Below the pieces are notes generated by a model. That model was not told where the DNA came from, did no database searches, and worked only from the letters and a program-made list of their open reading frames with translations. From Halorubrum sp. JWXQ-INN 858 (GTDB lineage: Archaea > Halobacteriota > Halobacteria > Halobacteriales > Haloferacaceae), in assembly GCF_009806985.1 (NCBI RefSeq), contig NZ_WUAX01000006.1, forward strand, positions 122,184-186,183: 64,000 nt of DNA. Direction: 5' to 3'. Position 1 is the stretch's first letter, and each line of letters begins with the position of its first letter. Below are positions 44,147 to 52,851 of the stretch, piece by piece. Position numbers and translations under genes: made by a program.

Positions 44147-44157
44147 CGACGCCGTCG

Positions 44158-45336
44158 TCAGAACAGCGATTCGAGCTCGTCGCCGTCGTCGCTCACGAGC
44201 TCGTCCAGGTTCTCTTCGCTCTCCTCGCGGATCTCCGAGAGGTTGTCCTGCGCCTCGATGGCGACCTGCTGGAGCTCCTTGATCCGCGGGACGTTCGTGA
44301 CGCCCGCGAGCAGGATCACGGTGGCGACGAAGCCGGCACCGCGGTACGGGTAGTCACCGCCCCGGACCTCCATCGAGCCGGTCTGCTCTTCGAGCCACTT
44401 GCGGCCGCGTTCGATCCCCTTCCGGTTGAGGTACTCCGGCGGCCCCGCGAGCACGAGCAGCGCGCGTTCCGCGCCCTCGATCTCACACGGCAGCGTGAGC
44501 CGCCCCAGCGCCGCCTTGCGGACGAGGCTCGTGATGCGGTTGGTGGTGTGGGCGCTGTCGAGCTGGTCGTCCCTGTCGTCGTTGCGGAGCCGCGAGAGCA
44601 GGCCGCCGGAGCTGCGCTCCTCGACCTCCTCCTCCGCGTAGCCGACCGTCGAGACGCCGCCGCCCGCGAGCGTGTTGATGATCTCCGAGGAGTCGACGAC
44701 GCTCTCCGCGACCTCCTGGCCCTGCTGGATCTCGCCGGCCCCGAAGAGGATGCCGAAGCGGCGCACGATCTCCTCGTTGATCTCCTCGTAGCCGCCCTGG
44801 ACGGACTCGCCCGTCTTCCGCCAGGCGTCGTTGTCGAACACCATCAGGTTGTCGACCTCGCGGACGAACGTCTGGAACGACCGGGCCGCGTTGAGGGTGT
44901 AGATACCGCCCTCGTCGCTGCCCGGCAGGACGCCGAGCCCGTAGACGGGTTCGGTGTAGATCCGCTTGAGGTGTTTCGCGAGCACCGGCGCGCCGCCGGA
45001 GCCCGTCCCGCCGCCGAGCCCGGCGACGACGAGGAACGCGTCGACCTCGTGGACCGGGATCGAGTCGATCGCTCCCTGGACCTCGTCGATGTCCTCCTCG
45101 GCGATCTCCGCGCCGAGCTCGTTGTCCGCGCCGACGCCGTGCCCCTTCACGCGCGACTGTCCGATGAGCACGCGCTGCTCGTCCCGGATGTTCTCGAGCC
45201 CCATGAGGTCGGCTTTCGCCGTGTTGACCGCGGCGGCCGCCCGGACGATCTCGGAGCCCGTCCGCTTGTCGTACTCCAGGAACTTGTCGACGACTTTCCC
45301 CCCCGCCTGTCCGAATCCGATCATTGCAAGTTTCAT
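44158..45336 (-). CDS. cetZ: Tubulin-like GTPase CetZ
   Basis: A 392-residue protein of the archaeal CetZ group of the tubulin/FtsZ superfamily. [19 protein letters not shown] opens the Rossmann GTPase domain, and the tubulin signature [19 protein letters not shown] binds GTP phosphates. The C-terminal tail is long and acidic ([20 protein letters not shown]). CetZ proteins control cell shape and motility-related morphology in haloarchaea. The start is set at 45336 because the sequence before it, though in frame, lacks conservation-like pattern; TATA TTATATCC lies about 46 bases upstream, implying a leader of ~20 nt. Confidence 0.95.
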   Translation of the reverse strand: MKLAMIGFGQAGGKVVDKFLEYDKRTGSEIVRAAAAVNTAKADLMGLENIRDEQRVLIGQSRVKGHGVGADNELGAEIAEEDIDEVQGAIDSIPVHEVDAFLVVAGLGGGTGSGGAPVLAKHLKRIYTEPVYGLGVLPGSDEGGIYTLNAARSFQTFVREVDNLMVFDNDAWRKTGESVQGGYEEINEEIVRRFGILFGAGEIQQGQEVAESVVDSSEIINTLAGGGVSTVGYAEEEVEERSSGGLLSRLRNDDRDDQLDSAHTTNRITSLVRKAALGRLTLPCEIEGAERALLVLAGPPEYLNRKGIERGRKWLEEQTGSMEVRGGDYPYRGAGFVATVILLAGVTNVPRIKELQQVAIEAQDNLSEIREESEENLDELVSDDGDELESLF

Positions 45337-45378
45337 CGTGTACCCCGCGTGTCGTTGGAAAAAACAGAGAGGGATCTC

Positions 45379-45388
45379 GGATATAAGG
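45379..45388 (-). promoter_or_regulatory. TATA box for cetZ(-cofC)
   Basis: CCTTATATCC on the minus strand, 43-52 bases upstream of the cetZ ATG; transcription would start about 20 bases before the ATG. Confidence 0.5.
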
Positions 45389-45526
45389 CTTCTGATGGCA
45401 TTACCACCGTTGAGATCCACGTTCCCGCGCTGCCGCGGCTGACCCCGCCGCAGTCGTCCGGTTTCGATCCGGTCTCCTCGGTTCGTCTCGGCCGTCCGGC
45501 AGCGGTGGCCACGGCACGACGTCGGC

Positions 45527-46423
45527 TCATGCGAGCCCCAGGTACCCCGCGAGCGTGGTCATCGACCCCTCGTCGACGCCGAAGGCGGCGACGTCGTTGT
45601 CGGCGGTCGTGTTGTCGAAGCGCAACGACCGGTACTGGTCGGGCCCCATCGGGAACCCCGGCACCGCCCCGAGGACCGTGAGGCCGACCTTCGCGAGCGG
45701 CATCGGCAGCGGCACGATCCGTATCCCCTTGTCCTCTGCCTCGTACACCAGGTTCGTCACCTCACGGAGGGTGAGCACCTCCGGCCCGCCGACCTCGTAG
45801 GTCTGTCCGACGTGGGCGTCGTCCTCCAGCGCGGCGACCAGCATCGGGACGAGGTCGTCGACGTGGATCGGCTGGAACCGTGTGCGTCCGCCGCCGGGCA
45901 GCGGGTACAGCGGGACGAGGGGCGCGAACATCCCCTTCAGTCGCTTGGTGAACGAGACGAACTCCCCGCCCTCGCCGAAGACGACGGACGGCCGGAACAT
46001 CGTCCAATCGAGGTCGCTCTCGCGGACGATCGTCTCCGCCTCGCCCTTCGAGCGGATGTACGCCGTGTCGCCGTCAGGGTCGGCCCCCAGCGCGCTCATC
46101 TGGACGAATCGGTCCGCGTCGGCCGACTCGGCCGCCCGGACCAGGTTCTCGGTGCCGCCGCGGTGGACGCGGTCGTGCATCCGGTTACCCCCCTTCGGCT
46201 CGAACAGCGGCGAGAGCGCGACGAGGTTCACCACCGCGTCGTGTCCCTCGACGGCCGGCTCGATCGAGTCGTACGCCGTGACGTCGCCGAGGGCCGACTC
46301 GACGCCCTCGGGGGTGTCCTCGGGCGTGCGTGAAAGCGCGGTCACTTCGTGACCCCCGTCGACGAGCGCTCGACAGAGGGACGACCCGATGAAACCGGTT
46401 CCGCCGGCTACCAGCACCTTCAT
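45527..46423 (-). CDS. NAD(P)-binding protein, complex I NDUFA9-like
   Basis: A 298-residue atypical short-chain dehydrogenase. [22 protein letters not shown] is the nucleotide-binding motif, followed by [14 protein letters not shown] and [12 protein letters not shown], in which the usual YxxxK active site appears as Y-I-R-S-K. The [13 protein letters not shown] and [11 protein letters not shown] stretches fit the NDUFA9/NmrA-like group. Role in haloarchaea is not established. TATA GTTTACGG lies about 27 bases upstream; the gene is divergent from tmk. Confidence 0.9.
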   Translation of the reverse strand: MKVLVAGGTGFIGSSLCRALVDGGHEVTALSRTPEDTPEGVESALGDVTAYDSIEPAVEGHDAVVNLVALSPLFEPKGGNRMHDRVHRGGTENLVRAAESADADRFVQMSALGADPDGDTAYIRSKGEAETIVRESDLDWTMFRPSVVFGEGGEFVSFTKRLKGMFAPLVPLYPLPGGGRTRFQPIHVDDLVPMLVAALEDDAHVGQTYEVGGPEVLTLREVTNLVYEAEDKGIRIVPLPMPLAKVGLTVLGAVPGFPMGPDQYRSLRFDNTTADNDVAAFGVDEGSMTTLAGYLGLA

Positions 46424-46561
46424 ATATTCGATATCGGAGGCGTCGACCGTAAACCTACCGCGGTCGTCTGACGCGGGGATGACGACGGCGTCCGAGCGGG
46501 AGCGGCGACGCTGGCCGTGCCGGCGCGGACGACGACGCCCGAGAGCGGAAACGACACGGGC

Positions 46562-46569
46562 GATTTATC
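46562..46569 (+). promoter_or_regulatory. TATA box for tmk
   Basis: GATTTATC, about 27 bases upstream of ATG 46593. Confidence 0.6.
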
Positions 46570-46592
46570 CCCGGCGACGCCGGAACGCGACC

Positions 46593-47186
46593 ATGCTGAT
46601 CACGCTCGAGGGGCTCGACGGCAGCGGAAAGACGACCGTGTGGGAGGCGTTACACGACGTGTACCCCGACGCGGTGTTCACCCGCGAACCCACCGACAGC
46701 TGGTACGGCGATGCCGTCTACCGGTCGATCGCGGACGACGACGCCGACCCCCTCGCGGAGCTCTTCTTGTACACCGCGGACCACGCGGACCACCTCTCGC
46801 GGACGGTCCGCCCCGCGCTCGCCGACGGGAAGCTGGTCGTCTCGGACCGGTACTCCGATTCGCGATTCGCGTATCAGGCGGCAACGCTCGCCGGTAGCGA
46901 GGTCGACATCGAGCGACCCATGGAGTACGTCCGCGGGATCCACGGCGCGTTCTCGCGACCCCCGGACGCGACTATCTACCTCGATCTCGACGCGAGGGCC
47001 GCCGCCGAGCGCTCCGGCCGGACGAACAAGTTCGAACAGGACGGCTACCTCGCGTCGGTGCAGGCCAACTACGAGCGTCTCATCGCCGCCGAGCCCGGTC
47101 GGTTCGTCCGGGTCGACGCGACACAGCCGCCTGAGGACGTGATCGCGCGGGTCGAGCGAGCCGTCGCCGATCTCCTCGCGGAGTAG
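46593..47186 (+). CDS. tmk: Thymidylate kinase
   Basis: A 197-residue dTMP kinase. [20 protein letters not shown] has the P-loop, [12 protein letters not shown] the family RE-P motif, and [15 protein letters not shown] the DR(Y/H) motif that binds the nucleotide. The enzyme phosphorylates dTMP to dTDP for DNA synthesis. ATG 46593 is fixed by the TATA box and by the P-loop position; the frame upstream is open but shadows the divergent gene. Confidence 0.94.
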   Translation: MLITLEGLDGSGKTTVWEALHDVYPDAVFTREPTDSWYGDAVYRSIADDDADPLAELFLYTADHADHLSRTVRPALADGKLVVSDRYSDSRFAYQAATLAGSEVDIERPMEYVRGIHGAFSRPPDATIYLDLDARAAAERSGRTNKFEQDGYLASVQANYERLIAAEPGRFVRVDATQPPEDVIARVERAVADLLAE

Positions 47187-47224
47187 CGGTAGGCGGGCGG
47201 ATCCTCCGATCTTCCCTCTCCCGT

Positions 47225-47300
47225 TCACTCACTGCCGAACTCACTCACTGCCGGATTCACTCACTGCCGGATTCACTCACTGCCGGATTCACTGCTGAAT
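47225..47300. repeat. 16-bp tandem repeat, 4 copies plus partial, at the stop of the next gene
   Basis: TCACTCACTGCCGGAT units start at 47225, 47241, 47257 and 47273, then a shortened copy leads to the TCA (47301) that is the stop codon of the minus-strand membrane-protein gene. On that strand every unit contains CAGTGA, the same sequence as the gene's last codon plus stop. Confidence 0.9.
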
Positions 47301-47624
47301 TCACTGCGTGTCGGGCAGTTCGTACTCGTCCGGCGGTGGCATGTAGAGGTAATCGATCGCCGCGCCGAGCACCACGGGGAGGAACACCAACACGGCCACG
47401 ACCGCCGCGGGGCTGCCCAGATCGACGCCCGTGCCCACCCCGAACACCCCGGTGAACAGGAGCGTCGAGCCGAGCAGCGCGATCGGGGTCAACACCGCGG
47501 TGTACAGGATCCACCCCCAGGTCGTCTCCAGCCGGAGCCTGAAAAAGCGGGTCATTACGCCGGCGAGGAGGACGTGTCCCACGACGAGGGCGGCGAGCGT
47601 CGCGAACCCGAACAGCGAGAGCAT
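47301..47624 (-). CDS. Small membrane protein of unknown function
   Basis: A 107-residue protein with three hydrophobic segments (GFATLAALVVGHVLLAGVM, WILYTAVLTPIALLGSTLLF, AVVAVLVFLPVVLGAAIDYL) and a short polar C-terminus YMPPPDEYELPDTQ. I do not recognise a characterised family. Its stop codon lies at the edge of a 16-bp tandem array. It is 114 bases downstream of the DUF5813 gene, on the same strand. Confidence 0.78.
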   Translation of the reverse strand: MLSLFGFATLAALVVGHVLLAGVMTRFFRLRLETTWGWILYTAVLTPIALLGSTLLFTGVFGVGTGVDLGSPAAVVAVLVFLPVVLGAAIDYLYMPPPDEYELPDTQ

Positions 47625-47684
47625 ACGCGCCGTACGGGCCGGCCGCTTTTCCGCCTATCGGACGCGGACGCCACCGCCGCGGCG

Positions 47685-47756
47685 TCAGAACGCGCCGTCG
47701 TCTCAGAACCTGCCATCGCCTCAGAACGCGCCGTCGCGTCAGAACGCGCCGCCGTC
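47685..47756. repeat. 18-bp tandem repeat, 4 copies, including the stop codon of the DUF5813 gene
   Basis: TCAGAACGCGCCGTCGTC-type units at 47685, 47703, 47721 and 47739. The unit at 47739 is the real 3' end of the gene (its TCA is the stop), so the last codons plus stop have been copied about three times downstream. Confidence 0.88.
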
Positions 47757-48236
47757 GCCCTGTTGGCGGGCCGCCGAGAGGATCCCGGCAACCGGATCGG
47801 TGTAGTCGTAGCCGGGGATCACGCCCTGTACGTACGTCCCCTCGACGAAGTTGATCAGTGCGCCGGCGTCGTCGACGCCGCGGCGCTCGTTGACATCGGT
47901 CACGGAGAACTCGACGACGACCTCGTCGCCGTCGCGGTCGACGTTCGGGTCGAACCCGTGATCCCCCCGCGTGACGCCGCCGACGTCGACGACGCGGAGC
48001 TCGAACGTCTCGTACCAGCCTTCCTCGACGACGTCGGCGACGTCGCCGGCGGTCGTCGCCGAGAGGGTCGGGACGCGGACCCGCACGTCGAACCGGATCC
48101 GTCCGTCGTCGTCGGGCTGGACGGCGACCTCGCCGTCGAACGCCGTGGTCTCCGAGGCCCAGACGTCGTCCGCGACCGGCTCGAAGGAGCCGTGGTCCGC
48201 GAACGCGCGCCGGACGCGACCGGGTAGCTCGCTCAT
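47739..48236 (-). CDS. DUF5813 family protein
   Basis: A 165-residue haloarchaeal protein I recognise as DUF5813 by SELPGRVRRAFADHGSFEPV, RVRVPTLSATTAGDVADVVEEGW and the C-terminal VEGTYVQGVIPGYDY. It is acidic and probably cytosolic; function unknown. ATG 48236 gives the family length. Its 3' end is duplicated as tandem 18-bp units downstream. Confidence 0.88.
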   Translation of the reverse strand: MSELPGRVRRAFADHGSFEPVADDVWASETTAFDGEVAVQPDDDGRIRFDVRVRVPTLSATTAGDVADVVEEGWYETFELRVVDVGGVTRGDHGFDPNVDRDGDEVVVEFSVTDVNERRGVDDAGALINFVEGTYVQGVIPGYDYTDPVAGILSAARQQGDGGAF

Positions 48237-48385
48237 GGCCGATCCGAGGCGTCCCGCGGCCAAAAGGTCGTTGTGTCTCGGCGGGCGCAACCCCTCGGAA
48301 CTGGACGGGCGGATCCCGCGTCAGCGATAGTGGCACGCGAGTCCGGTACTGGTGAGCCTTTACGTGTCCGAGCGGATCGGTAAGT

Positions 48386-49699
48386 ATGACTGAAGAGTTC
48401 CGCTCAACGGACGGGCTCATCGACGCGCTCGCGGACGCGTCGTTCGACCGTCCACCCGCGCTCGTCAGCAACGCACACATCACCGGCCTGGGCGTCGCCC
48501 GGGCGCTCGACGCCCACGACGTCCCCGTTATCGCCCTCGACCGTGCTGGAAACGGGCCGGTCGCCGACGGCGGCACGGGATCCGTGACGGGTTCGAAGGA
48601 CGACGGATCGACGGCGGTCGTCCACGACGGCCTCGCGCCGCCTTCCGACGCGATCGACTTCGCGGGGGCGGTGACGTACCCGCTCGACGACCTCGACGGG
48701 TTCCGCGAGGACGTCGAAGCGATCGTCGACGCGGCGGGAACGGAGGCCGTCGCGTTCGGCTGCATGGACGAGTGGGCGCTCGCGTACGCGGAGACCGAGC
48801 CCGAGGGCGTTCGGCTCCCGTACGCCGGGCTCGACGTGATCGACGACGTGTTGAACAAGTCGACGCTGTACGCCACCTGCGAGGAGCTCGGCGTCCCGTA
48901 CCCGGAGACGTACCGCCTGAACGAGGTCGACGTCGACGAGGCGGCCGACGCGCTCGGGTTCCCGCTCGTCGTCAAACCCGCCCGGAAACGCGAGTTCGAG
49001 GAGGCGTTCGGGACGAACGTGATCGAGGTCCACGACCGCGAGGAGTTCGCCGACGTCGTCGCCGACGCCGAGGCGGCCGGCGTCGAGGTGATGGCGCAAA
49101 AGCGGGTCGACATCGTCACGGGCGAGGACCACTCGCTGGCGTCGTACGTGCCGCCCTCGGGGGTCGAGGACGCGCTCGCGGTCGTGGGGAACGCGGCGGT
49201 CCGGTTCCCACAGCAGTTCGGGACGTCCTGTCTCGTCGAGACGACCGACCGCCCCGAGATCGAGGCGCGGGCCCTCGGCGTCCTCGAGGACGCCGGCTAC
49301 CACGGGATCAGCGAGGCGGAGTTCGTCTACGACCGCGACCGTGAGGAGTTCCTCCTGCTCGACGTCAACACCCGTCCGTGGAAGTGGATCTCGCTGCCGG
49401 TCGCGGCGGGCGCGAACCTCCCGATGGCCGCGTACGCCGCGGTCACCGACGCCGAGTACGAGTCGTCGGGCGTCGACCCTGCACGCTGGGTGTACCTCCG
49501 CGACTACCTCACGCTGCTCGCGACCGACGACGGGTTCTGGGACGTCCTCGACCCCGCCGACTGGCGGCGGCTCGTCTCCGGAGCGTTCGAGACCGAGGGG
49601 TCGCTGACGACCGGGGTGTACCGTCCCTCCGACCCCGGGCCGGCGGCCAAGCTGTTCGAGACCGAGTTCGTCGACCGCGACTACTACTGTTCCTGCTGA
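48386..49699 (+). CDS. ATP-grasp domain carboxylate-amine ligase-like protein
   Basis: A 437-residue protein. The N-terminal pre-ATP-grasp region has LVSNAHITGLGVARAL; the ATP-grasp core includes NKSTLYATCEELGVPYPETY, FPLVVKPARKREFEEAFG, QKRVDIVTGEDHS and EAEFVYDRDREEFLLLDVNTRPWKWI, where Glu/Asn bind Mg-ATP. Such enzymes join a carboxylate to an amine or thiol through an acyl-phosphate. The protein ends in YYCSC, an unusual exposed Cys-x-Cys. CCTTTAC lies about 27 bases upstream of the ATG. The amidohydrolase gene follows 56 bases downstream. Confidence 0.88.
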   Translation: MTEEFRSTDGLIDALADASFDRPPALVSNAHITGLGVARALDAHDVPVIALDRAGNGPVADGGTGSVTGSKDDGSTAVVHDGLAPPSDAIDFAGAVTYPLDDLDGFREDVEAIVDAAGTEAVAFGCMDEWALAYAETEPEGVRLPYAGLDVIDDVLNKSTLYATCEELGVPYPETYRLNEVDVDEAADALGFPLVVKPARKREFEEAFGTNVIEVHDREEFADVVADAEAAGVEVMAQKRVDIVTGEDHSLASYVPPSGVEDALAVVGNAAVRFPQQFGTSCLVETTDRPEIEARALGVLEDAGYHGISEAEFVYDRDREEFLLLDVNTRPWKWISLPVAAGANLPMAAYAAVTDAEYESSGVDPARWVYLRDYLTLLATDDGFWDVLDPADWRRLVSGAFETEGSLTTGVYRPSDPGPAAKLFETEFVDRDYYCSC

Positions 49700-49755
49700 C
49701 CGGACCGCGACCGGTCCCTCGAAACGCTTTCACCCGGGGGCTCCGACCGACGACC

Positions 49756-50946
49756 ATGTACGCACTCGTCAACGGGCTCGTTCACACGGCGACCGACCGC
49801 GGAACCGTCGAAGGGACCGTCGTCATCGACGACGGGGAGATCGCCGCGGTCGGCGACGTCGACGTCCCGGACGGCGCGACGGTGATCGACGTCGACGGCG
49901 ACCACGTCACGCCGGGACTCGTCGACGCGCACAGCCACGCGGGGATGGCGGAGTGGGGCGAGCCCGAGGACGGCGACTTCAACGAGGGCACCGACGCCGT
50001 CACGCCACACGTCACCGCGCTCGACGGCTTCCACCCGCGCGACGAGGAACTGAAACACGCGTTCCGGAACGGCGTCACGTCCGTCTCCGCGCGGATGGGC
50101 TCCGGCAACGTGATCGGCGGGATCATCTGCTCGATGAAGACGTACGGACGAACCGCCGACGGGATGTTGATCCGCGAGGACGGGATGAAGGCGGCGATGG
50201 GCGAGAACCCCAAGCGGTTCCACGGGGAGCGTGAGGGCCGACAGCCGTCGACGCGGCCGGGCGTCGCCGCCACCCTCCGGGAGGCGTTGATGGCGGCCGA
50301 GGACTACGTCGACCGCCGCGAACACGCCCGCAACGACGGCGAGCCCTTCGAGCGCGACCTCGGGATGGAGAACCTCGCGCGCGTGCTCACCGAGGGCTTC
50401 CCCCTCCGGGTACACGCCCACCGCGCCGACGACATCATGACCGTCTTCCGGATCGCCGAGGAGTTCGGGATCGACGCCCTCTCGATCGAACACGCGACGG
50501 AGGGCCACCTCATCGCCGAGGAGTTCGCCGCGCGGGGCGTCCCCGCCGTCGTCGGTCCGTCGCTGTACTCGGCCGCGAAGTACGAGCTCCGCAACATCAC
50601 CTTCGAGACGCCGGCCATCCTCCACGAGGCGGGCGTCAAGGTGGCCATCCAGACCGACGCGCCCGTGTTGCCACAGCAGCACCTCGACGTCTGCGTCGGG
50701 CTCGCGGTCAGGGAGGGGTTCCCCGAGGCGGAGGCGCTGGCGGCCGTCACGCGGCACCCCGCGGAGATCCTCGGGATCGACGACCGCGTCGGGACGCTGG
50801 AGCCGGGCACCGACGCCGATGTCGCCGTCTGGGACGGGGTGTTCCACGAGAACGGCTCCCGAACGCGACACGTGTTCGTCGACGGGAGACACGTCTTCGA
50901 CCGGGAGCGGGACGCCGTCGACCCGCGCGAGGAGTACGACTGGTAG
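49756..50946 (+). CDS. Amidohydrolase family protein
   Basis: A 396-residue metal-dependent hydrolase of the imidazolonepropionase/dihydroorotase-like superfamily. HVTPGLVDAHSHAG carries the HxH metal site; later metal/catalytic residues are in RVHAHRADD, SIEHATEG and IQTDAPVLP. The substrate is unknown; related proteins act on cyclic amides. ATG 49756 is chosen by the short CTTTCAC element ~27 bases before and by the start YALVNGLVHTATDRG that is typical of the family. It shares strand and close spacing with the ATP-grasp gene. Confidence 0.9.
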   Translation: MYALVNGLVHTATDRGTVEGTVVIDDGEIAAVGDVDVPDGATVIDVDGDHVTPGLVDAHSHAGMAEWGEPEDGDFNEGTDAVTPHVTALDGFHPRDEELKHAFRNGVTSVSARMGSGNVIGGIICSMKTYGRTADGMLIREDGMKAAMGENPKRFHGEREGRQPSTRPGVAATLREALMAAEDYVDRREHARNDGEPFERDLGMENLARVLTEGFPLRVHAHRADDIMTVFRIAEEFGIDALSIEHATEGHLIAEEFAARGVPAVVGPSLYSAAKYELRNITFETPAILHEAGVKVAIQTDAPVLPQQHLDVCVGLAVREGFPEAEALAAVTRHPAEILGIDDRVGTLEPGTDADVAVWDGVFHENGSRTRHVFVDGRHVFDRERDAVDPREEYDW

Positions 50947-50980
50947 GCGGTCGGGCGGCGCGAGGGCCGTCGCTTAAAAG

Positions 50981-52186
50981 CTACCCCGCGAGGGTCTCGA
51001 ACTCCGCGGCGGACGTCCGGGTCCCCTTCGAGATGACGACGTCGCCGGCGCGGAGCGTGGTGTCGATGTCGGGGCCGACGAGCCACCCCTCGTCGGGCCG
51101 ACGGATCGCGAGGACGCTCGTCGAGACGTCGGTCGCCGGGACGCCGTCGACGACCCGGGTTCCGGCGAGGTCGCTGTCCGCGCGGACCTCGGTGCGGGTG
51201 ATGATCTCGTCGGACTCGTTGACCGCCATCTCGACGACCGGATGGACCTCCAGGTCGCGGAGCACCCCCTCGGTGATCTCGAGAGCGGCGTCGGAGATCT
51301 CCTCGGTCGCGACGCCGAGGTGGATGAGTCCCCGAAGCGAGACCGGGTCCTCGGTCTCCTTGGCGGCCCGGAGCGTCCACGCCTCGAACCGGGATTGGAG
51401 CGCATCCACCTCGATCTCGAGGTTGGTCACCTCCTCGGCGAGCTCCTCGTTGTCGAAGAGCACGGATCCGTACGCGAGGTCGACCGCGAGCTCCGAGAGG
51501 TTCTTCATCAACACGATGGAGTCGACCGCGCGCTCCAGGTCGTCGATCACGGGCTCGACGGGCGGGTCCGGCTCGAAGGGATCGCCGGTCAGGTCGGGGT
51601 ACAGGTCGGCGACGCTGGCCTCCGGCCCGCGGAGGAGGACGACGTCGTCGCCCTCGATCCGGGTCTTCGGTCCCGGGTTGAGGATCCAGTCGTCGTCACG
51701 CCGGATGGCGATGACCCGGACGCCGGTCACCGACTCGAGATCGATCTCCTTCAGCGTCCGGCCCGCGTACGTCGAGTCGATGGCGACGGTGCCGCGGACG
51801 AGCGTCTCGACGCCCTCGGAGAGCGCGCCGCGCATCGCGTCGGGGAGGCCGATGTCCTCCAACACGATCTTCGCGATGTCGCCGGCGGCGTCCGACACCT
51901 TGTCGGCGGCGGCGACGACCCCCAACACGGGTGCGAGCTTCTCGGCCTCGTTCGGGTTCCGCGCGGCGAGCATGAGGCTCATCCGCGCGCGCATCTGGAG
52001 CACGTCCATCTTGTTCTCCAGCTCGAGGACTTCGTGGGCGACCGTCGAACTCCCGTGGAGGACCGCGGAGTACGACAGGTCGATCAACAGCTCGGCCGTG
52101 TCCTTCATCTCCACGAGCAGGTCCTTCACGCTCGCGGGCTCGTATTTGACCGGTTCCGGCGGTCCCCGTCCCTCGAATCGTCCCAT
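50981..52186 (-). CDS. PhoU/TrkA-C domain protein, internally duplicated
   Basis: A 401-residue cytosolic protein made of two similar halves. Each half has a PhoU-like helical domain (residues ~15-125 and ~210-320; AELLIDLSYSAVLHGS and SELAVDLAYGSVLFDN are equivalent) followed by a TrkA-C/RCK-C domain (~130-200 and ~325-395; VRVIAIRRDDDWILNPGP and TSVLAIRRPDEGWLVGPD are equivalent). TrkA-C domains bind small ligands and regulate K+ transport, so a role as regulatory subunit of a potassium channel or transporter is likely. TATA CCTTTTACTC lies about 26 bases upstream of the ATG. Confidence 0.9.
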   Translation of the reverse strand: MGRFEGRGPPEPVKYEPASVKDLLVEMKDTAELLIDLSYSAVLHGSSTVAHEVLELENKMDVLQMRARMSLMLAARNPNEAEKLAPVLGVVAAADKVSDAAGDIAKIVLEDIGLPDAMRGALSEGVETLVRGTVAIDSTYAGRTLKEIDLESVTGVRVIAIRRDDDWILNPGPKTRIEGDDVVLLRGPEASVADLYPDLTGDPFEPDPPVEPVIDDLERAVDSIVLMKNLSELAVDLAYGSVLFDNEELAEEVTNLEIEVDALQSRFEAWTLRAAKETEDPVSLRGLIHLGVATEEISDAALEITEGVLRDLEVHPVVEMAVNESDEIITRTEVRADSDLAGTRVVDGVPATDVSTSVLAIRRPDEGWLVGPDIDTTLRAGDVVISKGTRTSAAEFETLAG

Positions 52187-52207
52187 GTCCTCTCTCTCTG
52201 TCGGACC

Positions 52208-52217
52208 GAGTAAAAGG
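52208..52217 (-). promoter_or_regulatory. TATA box for the PhoU/TrkA-C gene
   Basis: CCTTTTACTC on the minus strand, about 26 bases upstream of ATG 52186. Confidence 0.6.
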
Positions 52218-52326
52218 CTTGTTACGGTGGGTCGTTATCCCCGCTCCTTCGGCGTTTCCCCGGTGACGAGCAGAGCGGTCTCGATCGGACGACTCCGGCC
52301 GGGCGACTCCAGCCGGACGGATCCGG

Positions 52327-52851
52327 TCAGGCGGCGTCGCCTGCGACGTAGGCGACGTCACCGTTGCCGTCGGCGTCGCCGCCGACCCGCGCCGCGAGGT
52401 CGACGAGCACGAACCAGCGGAGGAGTCGGTCGGCGCGGTCGAGCCAGGTCGCCTCCCACTCCGGATCCCGGGCCCGGTCGTGTCGCGGCACCGATCCCCG
52501 CGTCGCCTCGAAGAGGTCGGCTGGCGTCACGGGGTTCGACGGGGAGGCGTCGGCGAGCAGCGTCGCCGCCTCCGGCGCGAACAGGACCCGTTCGCGGAGC
52601 CCTTCGCGCACGCGCCCCGCGGTGAGGTCGGCGTCCGTCCGTCGGAAGCCGCGGGGGGTCTCCTCGACCAGTCCGAGCGCGCGGAGGAACGCGAGCCAGT
52701 CGTTCGCGACCCGTCGATCCGGGAGGTCGAGCCGCTCCCGGAGCCGGGTACAGCAGTCGTTCTCGCGCCCGGGAACGAGCGGGACGGCCCGTCGAAACGC
52801 CTCCAAATCGGCGAGTGCGACCGGCGGCTCCGGCACCGGCTTGAGCCGCAT
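52327..52851 (-). CDS. Haloarchaeal protein of unknown function, coupled to mch
   Basis: A 174-residue protein. It begins RLKPVPEPPVALADLEAFRRAVPLVPG and contains CCTRLRERLDLPDRRVANDWLAFLRALGL, which has the look of a winged-helix domain. The C-terminal half is helical and ends near WFVLVDLAARVGG. I do not recognise a family. Its ATG overlaps the mch stop codon as ATGA, so it is translationally coupled to mch. Confidence 0.8.
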   Translation of the reverse strand: MRLKPVPEPPVALADLEAFRRAVPLVPGRENDCCTRLRERLDLPDRRVANDWLAFLRALGLVEETPRGFRRTDADLTAGRVREGLRERVLFAPEAATLLADASPSNPVTPADLFEATRGSVPRHDRARDPEWEATWLDRADRLLRWFVLVDLAARVGGDADGNGDVAYVAGDAA

